The notes below the pieces were generated by a model. It was given only the letters and a program-made list of their open reading frames with translations, was not told the DNA's origin and did no database searches. The translations under genes and the position numbers were made by a program. From assembly GCA_037128295.1 (NCBI GenBank), contig JBAXWR010000265.1, forward strand, positions 1-10,518: DNA of 10,518 nt, written 5' to 3'. This DNA comes from JAAFHB01 sp037128295. Its GTDB lineage: Bacteria > Bacteroidota > Bacteroidia > Bacteroidales > Prolixibacteraceae. Shown here piece by piece: positions 1 to 5,906 of the stretch. The stretch's first letter is position 1. Each line of letters starts with the position of its first letter.

Positions 1-63
1 GAGGGACTGCTTAAGATAAGCCTTGTTCAACGATTTTGCAGGGGAGAGAGGTTGTAGCTTCAT
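1..63 (-). CDS. N-terminal 21 codons of a probable Eco57I-like type IIG restriction-modification protein (DUF7149-type start), cut by window edge
   Basis: Reading leftwards from the ATG at 63-61, the frame is open to the window edge and gives a peptide beginning MKLQPLSPAKSLNKAY. An in-frame stop at 90-88 with no ATG in between supports this start. The pattern 'LxPLxPxKALNKAYLKQSL' is, from memory, the characteristic N-terminus (DUF7149) of the large fused endonuclease/N6-adenine methyltransferase proteins (Eco57I-like, type IIG) common in Bacteroidota. Those proteins cut and methylate DNA in one chain and defend against foreign DNA. Only 21 residues are visible, so no nuclease or methylase motif can be checked. 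The gene is co-oriented with the two minus-strand genes to its right, but 213 bases with their own -7-like box separate it from them, so it is probably transcribed separately. Confidence 0.6.
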   Translation of the reverse strand, partial: MKLQPLSPAKSLNKAYLKQSL

Positions 64-103
64 GATGGGCAATATGTGAATCTTATTTCAGGTAATTAAT
101 TGA

Positions 104-111
104 CAAATTTA
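104..111 (-). promoter_or_regulatory. Putative -7 box (TAAATTTG) for the leftward restriction-modification gene
   Basis: On the minus strand this octamer matches the Bacteroidota -7 consensus TAnnTTTG exactly. It lies 40 bases upstream of the ATG at 63, leaving a 5' leader of about 35 nt. No TTTG-like -33 box is present at the expected 19-21 base distance. That position (about 131-135) instead falls at the edge of the first CCTATGTG repeat. AT-rich sequence makes chance matches to this short consensus easy. Confidence 0.35.
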
Positions 112-130
112 AGAAAATTGTCCGTCACCT

Positions 131-270
131 TTTCTATGTGCCTATGTGTTTTACCTCTTTTCCTATGTGGCTAAAAAACTGACACAATAGGCACATAGGT
201 TCGCATTCAACTTTACACCATTGTTTTCTTCTATGTACCTATGTGTCTTTGCCTTATGTGCTTATGTGTT
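131..270. repeat. Cluster of CCTATGTG-like octamer repeats in both orientations
   Basis: The spacer between the restriction-modification start and the DUF5916 gene carries the heptamer CTATGTG or close variants. Plus-strand copies are at 134-140, 142-148, 163-169, 231-237 (CTATGTA), 239-245, 254-260 and 262-268 (both TTATGTG). Inverted copies are at 192-198 (CACATAG) and about 184-190 (degenerate). Most come as tandem pairs with an 8-base period followed by a T-run, giving a compound unit like CTATGTGCCTATGTGTTT at 134, 231 and 254. A near inverted copy lies at 182-199. The last pair ends only 9 bases from the DUF5916 stop codon. No spacer/repeat regularity suggests CRISPR. It could be an operator array for the leftward gene, a dispersed intergenic repeat family, or part of a 3'-end signal. 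Confidence 0.8.
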
Positions 271-276
271 TAAAAC

Positions 277-2913
277 CTATAACGAGAACCAATAATTCAA
301 TTTCACCATAAACACATTGTTCGCCTTCAATCCGCTGATGCCGCCAAAGCTGTTGCCGATCGAGCTGTTGTAATTGTTCTCGTACAACGAACGGGTGTTG
401 GTCCAGACAAGGTTAAGCGTCGAGCCAGGACTGAATTCCCAGCGGCCAACCAGGTTGGAACGGAACTCCTGAAAATTGAAATCGGGTTTTCGCATTGTAA
501 AATCCGGAAAATGGTCGCCGTTGTGGTCCATCGAATAGTTGTTCGCCACTTCGTTCAGAACAGTAACAGGGGCATATCGTTGGTTCAGGTTGCGGCTCGA
601 TGCATTGGCCACAAGCCGGAAATCGTCATACTTACCAATTGATGCATAGGGACTTCCATAATATTGGAACGAAAGTTCGGGAGAAACATAGTATTCGAGG
701 CGAACCGTCATGTACAAGGTTTTCTGATCGATTTTACCTACAATGTATTCGTTTTGGTCTCCGTTCCACAGGGCTTTGGCAACCGTATTGACATACTGCT
801 GGTAATTCGTCCCAATATGGTAACCTGTTTGTGTGGTGAGGCTTAAACGGTTGTTCATCTGCCACTTCACGCTAAGGATATAATCAGTCTCTTTTGAAAT
901 CTTATCCTTTGAAAACAGAAGGGTATTGGCCAAACCAAAAGACAATTTTTTGACACTGTTCGTCATCACCTGAAGATTCCAGGTTGAGCTGTTGTCTTTA
1001 AAAAGCTTAGGCCCACCGCGCAATTCCCTTGTATCAAACCTGTTGAGATTTTCGATCACCGAGAAATTGGCCATCCATAAATTATTGAACCTCAACTTGG
1101 TAATAAAGGTCAGCTTGTCGAGTAAATTCTCGCCCCCAAAGCTCCATTCGTGCGATTGTGTCAACCCATACTGGTAATTCATCAGGATACCATAAGGCTT
1201 GTCAACTTTATACGTCAATTCAACATTTTGCCTGATAAAATCGGCCTGCCTCAGATAACCCATTTCGTTGAGGTCCATACCCGGTGAACGCCAATCCACA
1301 CCTGTGGTGACCCTGAATTTTCCGCTCCGTTTGCCAATATCCAACTTTCCGCCATAACCCGACAAGTCGGTACGTTCGGGATCGAGGGTAAGGTAGTCGG
1401 CATCTTCGCGCTGGTAATAATGGGCAGTCGATTCCTGAAGGCGGGTAATTGATTCTTTGCTGCCGTTTACCTGACTGAAAAATCCTTTAAAAGCCACGAA
1501 GTATTTACGGTTGAGCCAGTTGTGTTCCAGGTCAAGGCCACCCGCATAAGAGGAGTTGGGAAGAAATTCAAGCTGCGTGTCCCTGATATTGCTGATAGAA
1601 GAAGTGAACATCCCACCTATGACTGTATTTCCTTTGTTGAGGTCCTGTTTGACCCTTCCCACAAGATTGCTCTTAAATGGTTCGACAGCAATTTTTTCGG
1701 AGGAATTGGCCGAGTAAATCGTGGCGTTTTCGCGGGCCGTAAAACTTTGGACTACACCAACTGAAAGCCCTTTGTTCGTTTTTCCTGTCAATTTGAGCGC
1801 ACTGAGGATCGTTGTATTTTCGGGCATCGAAACGGTTTTTCCCGGATCGCTATTGGGAAGATACGATGGGGCATGGCCAATCCTCCGCGAATAAAACAGC
1901 ATGTCGTCGCCCATTGTAAAGTCAAAGATTGAGCTACCTTCGAGGAAAAACGGGCGTTTCTCTTCATAAAACGTCTCGTAGGAGGTCAGGTTTAAAATTG
2001 ATGGGTCGGCTTCCACCTGTCCAAAGTCGGGATTGATCGTATAATCGACCGTGAAATTGGAGGTGATCCCTATCTTGCCATCAATTCCGATACCACCCCT
2101 TAAAGCTTTTTCGGGACTTGAGTTGGGAAAATATTTACCGCTCATATACGGCATGATCTCGAAGTTCTTCTTGTGGCTGATCCCTTCTATGCCTCGCAGT
2201 TCGCCAAACAGGTAAACCATTGCCGGTGCATCGACAGGAATGAGTTTCCATTCGCTCTCCTCCTGGAAACGGTCGATCCAGCGCCAGATGTGCATTCCCC
2301 AAACCTGGTTGTCCTGTTTCGTGAACCTGATCTGGCTGAAAGGAATTTTCATCTCCGCAATCCACATCGTATCGGTAACAGTCGATTTCCCATCCCAGAC
2401 CGCATTCCAGTTAAAATCCCATTTGTATGACCCAAGGTGCAAAAGATCGACTTTTTGTCCCGACGCGGCAACATTGAATTCGTAGGCGGTTTGCTTGTCA
2501 TGATACGAATCGATAGCAATTCCGGTGATGTCCCCAATCACCACATCCCGTCGACCAAGGATTGGCCTGATCCCACCAGGTTGACGGTCGAAACATTTCA
2601 TGGCAACATACAGATTGTCATTGTCATACAATACTTTGATCTCAGTTGGTTGTGAAGGGGCTGCTGCCTGTTTGGGCTGCTGTTGGGTAAAATCGCCCGA
2701 CCAAACACCTTGTGACCAACATTCATCGGTCAATTTCCCGTCGATCCGTGGCCGAGCCGAAATCCTTGTGGCGTAATAGGCCCTGCGCATGCTAGCCCTA
2801 TAATTGACCATCGTGTCGGTTGACAATTTGTAATTGATCGAATCCTGGGCAAATAAGGTGGAAACATCCATCGTGCTGATTAACAGCAAAATAAAAATAT
2901 ATAAACGGTTCAT
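277..2913 (-). CDS. DUF5916 outer-membrane beta-barrel protein with N-terminal CBM9-like domain
   Basis: Secreted 878-residue protein of unknown function, predicted to sit in the outer membrane. A hydrophobic signal peptide (residues about 1-22, ending STLFA before Q23) starts it. Residues about 50-240 form a CBM9-like beta-sandwich: PRIDGKLTDECW at 55-66, LYDNDNLYVAMKCFD at 95-109, and an AEMKIPFSQIRF block around 186-197. The DUF5916 signature follows with NPDFGQVEADPS at 294-305 and EKRPFFLEG at 318-326. The rest alternates aromatic-rich strands and turns typical of an outer-membrane barrel and ends in YWFSL, with aromatic residues near the C-terminus as such barrels often have. In the family the CBM9-like part is thought to bind sugars, but no ligand is established. 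It lies 89 bases downstream of the helicase fusion on the same strand. No convincing promoter was seen in that gap, so read-through is possible, although the functions do not obviously relate. Confidence 0.9.
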   Translation of the reverse strand: MNRLYIFILLLISTMDVSTLFAQDSINYKLSTDTMVNYRASMRRAYYATRISARPRIDGKLTDECWSQGVWSGDFTQQQPKQAAAPSQPTEIKVLYDNDNLYVAMKCFDRQPGGIRPILGRRDVVIGDITGIAIDSYHDKQTAYEFNVAASGQKVDLLHLGSYKWDFNWNAVWDGKSTVTDTMWIAEMKIPFSQIRFTKQDNQVWGMHIWRWIDRFQEESEWKLIPVDAPAMVYLFGELRGIEGISHKKNFEIMPYMSGKYFPNSSPEKALRGGIGIDGKIGITSNFTVDYTINPDFGQVEADPSILNLTSYETFYEEKRPFFLEGSSIFDFTMGDDMLFYSRRIGHAPSYLPNSDPGKTVSMPENTTILSALKLTGKTNKGLSVGVVQSFTARENATIYSANSSEKIAVEPFKSNLVGRVKQDLNKGNTVIGGMFTSSISNIRDTQLEFLPNSSYAGGLDLEHNWLNRKYFVAFKGFFSQVNGSKESITRLQESTAHYYQREDADYLTLDPERTDLSGYGGKLDIGKRSGKFRVTTGVDWRSPGMDLNEMGYLRQADFIRQNVELTYKVDKPYGILMNYQYGLTQSHEWSFGGENLLDKLTFITKLRFNNLWMANFSVIENLNRFDTRELRGGPKLFKDNSSTWNLQVMTNSVKKLSFGLANTLLFSKDKISKETDYILSVKWQMNNRLSLTTQTGYHIGTNYQQYVNTVAKALWNGDQNEYIVGKIDQKTLYMTVRLEYYVSPELSFQYYGSPYASIGKYDDFRLVANASSRNLNQRYAPVTVLNEVANNYSMDHNGDHFPDFTMRKPDFNFQEFRSNLVGRWEFSPGSTLNLVWTNTRSLYENNYNSSIGNSFGGISGLKANNVFMVKLNYWFSL

Positions 2914-3002
2914 TAGTCTGGAATTGAAATGATACCGCGAATATATGTTAAAATGTTAAATAACCGGTTTTAAAATTTGGAATTAAACGTAAAAAGTACA
3001 TT

Positions 3003-5726
3003 TTACCACTTAATATTATAGTTCACAACATATACACCGCGTTCGATCCGGATAAAAGCCATTTTGCAATTGGGGAAATCTTTCCTGCTTATCTCATTTG
3101 ACGATAGAACGCTATTGAGGTATTGCCTGTTTTTTCTGTAAGGGGGAAGAATTTCATCGGGAATCAATTCAGCACTATTCACGATAACGTCCATTGGAAA
3201 ACATGACATTTTTATTTCGTCTGGTTTCCCTTTATGATAATATGCCTTATGCTGGTTTATCTCGTCAACCGACCTCATCAGCACCAACAGAAAATAAACC
3301 ATGCTGTGCGAACTGACCTGAAACTTCCTGTTGGAGGTTTCGTAAGTCAGACTATGGGGATTGACCAACCGCCAATAACGGTTAAGTATTGCTAACGAAG
3401 CAGTTTGCTTTTTATGGATAATATTTTGTACATACCCGGATAACAGGTAGTTGGCCACTGTTTTATCCAATTTGTCTTTTACCAGGAGGGAAGCCCTCAA
3501 TTGAATAAACTCATTGATCATCACTTCATGTCCGTAGTGCAAGGCCACCATAAAACCGGTCGCCCCATCGTCATCGGTAACGAAATCGACGCCATATTTC
3601 TTGATCACCTTGAATGCCTCAACTTTGCGCCCCAAACGGATGTTTTTGGCATACTCCTTCCTGTCCTGCCTCACCTCTTTCATCAACACAATTGCCCGTT
3701 GGAATTGAAGTTGGGCCAATTGCTCGACCCAATCATAACGTTGGTGCGCCTGGGCATATTGAAAAAGTTGCTTGCGCTCTTTTTTGACCTCAAATTCCTT
3801 TTTGGTAGCATCCAGGGCCAGTTTCTTGACCTCCTCCAATTGTTCTGGGCTAAGATATTCATAACCAAGGTATTTCGCCCTGATCTGTTCTGCCTGCTCG
3901 TATTTGCCCTGCTCTTCAAGACGGTGTGCCTCTGCTAACCATTCCTCTACTGTTGACTTGGTTTCGGCAATTTTTATCTCTTCCTTGGTTTCGGCCAGTT
4001 GCAGCAATTGAAGTGCAGGGTGTTTTGCGAGTTTTTCAAATATATAGATGTTCTTTACGGCACGGGTAATGGCTACATACAACGAATTGATATAGAACTT
4101 ATAAACCTCTGCGTCCTTATCCTGTTTGTTGGCAGCACGGTTGTAGGCCAGTTCGTCTTTCTTTAAATCGTCAGGAGTAACGCCTTTGATGATTTCGCGG
4201 AATTCGGCTTCGTTGCCCGAAATAAAATTGAGCAGGATTACATTTTCATATTCCAACCCTTTGGCTTCATGTACACTAAATACCAAAGGTGTTTTAAAAA
4301 ACCGCCTGGCTTCTGCTTTTTGTTCATTCGATGGAACTATTACAGCATAATGGGTACTGTTTTGGGTCCGTTTGTTGAGTTCGTTTTTCTTTTTCTCCTC
4401 ATCGGGGTAAAGTAGCACCTCGCCCTTATGTTTACTGACAGTGCCGATCAGGTAATTGCTCTCGCGGTCGATGGAACCAAACCGCGTAATTTTAACCTTC
4501 AACAAATTATTCCCTAACTCGACAACCTGCAAACTGTTGCGGTAGTTGGTTTGAAGAATCTTAATCTGGTTTCCACTATCGCCACTTTCGTAGAAATAGC
4601 TCTTGACCTTGCTCCACGAAAAAAAGTTGGGATGGACAATCTGGTTGCTGTCGCCTGTGAGGATAAAGTTGTTTTTGTGTTTCAACGATTGCAGGATGCA
4701 TTTCAATTGGATGTTGGTAATGTCCTGAACCTCATCCACAACTACAAAGTCGTAACGCGGTTTAATTTTTTCCAAATAGTTGTAGCACAATATATTGCTG
4801 TCGTACAGGTTGTTTTCGCCAAGCCAGTCGAGATATTTTAAAAATAGCGGGTATAACCGTTCCCGCTCATTGGTTGAAAAAATCGATTGTTTGATCCCCA
4901 ATTCGAGGTATTCGTCTTTTGTAAGATAAGCTGCATGGATCGGCGATCCGGTGATCACGCCTTTGAATTCCTCGAAAACACGGTAAGGTTCGTTGATCTT
5001 TACAGCTTGTGCGTGGCGAAAAAACCAGCCATCGAAATCGCGGAAAGTGACCTCCCGTCCCTGTGGCTTTTCCCAACTTGAAAGGTAGTTGTGAAGCGAC
5101 AGGAACTCGGCATCCTGCTTTTCGGTTTCGAAACCATTTGAATAATAGATCTTTGATGCATTTTCTGTCAAAAATTCCGATAATGAAATGTAGGCGATAT
5201 CCCCTGGCAGTTCCTTTAGTTTTTCAAGGACCAAAGCAGTTTTTCCGCTTCCGGCAGAACCCACGATAATCAACGGTGGATAAAGGGAATAGATTGCATT
5301 TTGTAGGTTGTCGAAGGAGATAAATTTATTGAGCAGATGAATACGGTTCGATTTTGGATTGACGAAAATAAAATCATTCTCCGAAATAGTGATTTCGTTG
5401 GGTGAATTTACTGGTATAAATTTCTCTTCATCTGGAATTTCCGCACCGCGCAAAAAACGGCTACTTTCGTATCGATGATTCTTAATTATCTCTAATACAA
5501 GCAAATAACGCTTATCCTCATAGTTAGCAAATGTAAAGAGCAACCTATCGCGGATGTCGAGCCTGGCCCTGTAATAACCGGTGCTGGCCATCTTCCTTAC
5601 ATCGGCACTTTTAAAATCCCCCTCCTGCAATTGTTTGATCGTTTTGGCGTAGGTTTTTTCGACAGAGGAGATATTCAGGTCATTTAGGTATAATATGTTG
5701 ATATTGAATTTATTATTATTTGACAT
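3003..5726 (-). CDS. RelE-like domain / UvrD-type SF1 helicase / ankyrin-like fusion protein
   Basis: A 907-residue cytosolic multidomain ATPase, numbered from the ATG at 5726. The frame extends 36 codons further up to an ATG at 5834, but that stretch is AT-rich and hydrophobic and would overlap a perfect -7 box, so the MSNNNKFN start is preferred. Residues about 9-92 look like the RelE/ParE toxin fold (a YYRARLDIRDRLLF strand pair, then LLVLEIIKNHR). The helicase core shows Walker A GSAGSGKT (156-163), Walker B VVVDEVQD (328-335), motif III LTGDSNQ (356-362), TNYRNS (393-398), motif V SVHEAKGLEYENVILL (484-499) and motif VI VAITRA (551-556). All hallmark ATPase residues are present. Residues about 594-619 resemble a TPR helix pair, followed by a charged, probably coiled-coil stretch, then an ankyrin-like repeat (about 715-764; DDDGATGFMVALHYGHE). 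The last 140 residues are unassigned. The architecture suggests action on nucleic acid with a toxin-like or recruiting N-terminus, possibly in phage defence; that role is inference. Confidence 0.88.
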   Translation of the reverse strand: MSNNNKFNINILYLNDLNISSVEKTYAKTIKQLQEGDFKSADVRKMASTGYYRARLDIRDRLLFTFANYEDKRYLLVLEIIKNHRYESSRFLRGAEIPDEEKFIPVNSPNEITISENDFIFVNPKSNRIHLLNKFISFDNLQNAIYSLYPPLIIVGSAGSGKTALVLEKLKELPGDIAYISLSEFLTENASKIYYSNGFETEKQDAEFLSLHNYLSSWEKPQGREVTFRDFDGWFFRHAQAVKINEPYRVFEEFKGVITGSPIHAAYLTKDEYLELGIKQSIFSTNERERLYPLFLKYLDWLGENNLYDSNILCYNYLEKIKPRYDFVVVDEVQDITNIQLKCILQSLKHKNNFILTGDSNQIVHPNFFSWSKVKSYFYESGDSGNQIKILQTNYRNSLQVVELGNNLLKVKITRFGSIDRESNYLIGTVSKHKGEVLLYPDEEKKKNELNKRTQNSTHYAVIVPSNEQKAEARRFFKTPLVFSVHEAKGLEYENVILLNFISGNEAEFREIIKGVTPDDLKKDELAYNRAANKQDKDAEVYKFYINSLYVAITRAVKNIYIFEKLAKHPALQLLQLAETKEEIKIAETKSTVEEWLAEAHRLEEQGKYEQAEQIRAKYLGYEYLSPEQLEEVKKLALDATKKEFEVKKERKQLFQYAQAHQRYDWVEQLAQLQFQRAIVLMKEVRQDRKEYAKNIRLGRKVEAFKVIKKYGVDFVTDDDGATGFMVALHYGHEVMINEFIQLRASLLVKDKLDKTVANYLLSGYVQNIIHKKQTASLAILNRYWRLVNPHSLTYETSNRKFQVSSHSMVYFLLVLMRSVDEINQHKAYYHKGKPDEIKMSCFPMDVIVNSAELIPDEILPPYRKNRQYLNSVLSSNEISRKDFPNCKMAFIRIERGVYVVNYNIKW

Positions 5727-5792
5727 AAATAGAAATACGTTGAAATATTTTGGAAATACCATGGGAATATTGGGTTGCAATAATATGCTTTT

Positions 5793-5800
5793 CAAAACTA
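5793..5800 (-). promoter_or_regulatory. Putative -7 box (TAGTTTTG) for the RelE-helicase gene
   Basis: The minus strand reads TAGTTTTG here, an exact match to TAnnTTTG. It sits 66 bases upstream of the preferred ATG (5726) and inside the longer reading frame starting at 5834, which supports the shorter start. The -33 position shows only TTAC at a 21-base gap, a weak match to TTTG. Confidence 0.4.
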
Positions 5801-5817
5801 AAGACAATAGGTTTTCA

Positions 5818-5849
5818 CTTGGTAATTTGAACAATTTAACCTTAATTTG
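5818..5849 (+). promoter_or_regulatory. Putative promoter of the GH2 gene (CTTG, 20-base gap, TTAATTTG)
   Basis: CTTG at 5818-5821 and TTAATTTG at 5842-5849 each differ by one base from the Bacteroidota -33 (TTTG) and -7 (TAnnTTTG) elements and stand 20 bases apart, the usual spacing. Initiation a few bases further on would give a leader of about 50 nt before the ATG at 5907. It is back to back with the leftward promoter in the 180-base divergent region. Confidence 0.3.
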
Positions 5850-5906
5850 TAAACAACGGATTTTATTTCAGTGGTATCCCTATCATCAAAGACTAAGAAT
5901 AAACAT

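Noticed and set aside
131..270. Repeat cluster considered as a CRISPR array
   Set aside because: Units are only 8-18 bases, occur in both orientations, spacing is irregular and no cas gene is present.
2914..3002. AACCGGTT palindrome (2962-2969) and a TATATTCG box (2938-2945, minus) as terminator or promoter between the helicase and DUF5916 genes
   Set aside because: The palindrome is 8 bases without a convincing stem extension or T-tract; the -7-like box has a mismatch and no -33 partner at the right distance.
3501..3938. Plus-strand open frame of 145 codons inside the helicase gene
   Set aside because: It lies antisense to conserved helicase-protein sequence, has low-complexity leucine/phenylalanine content and no recognisable family; an antisense shadow.
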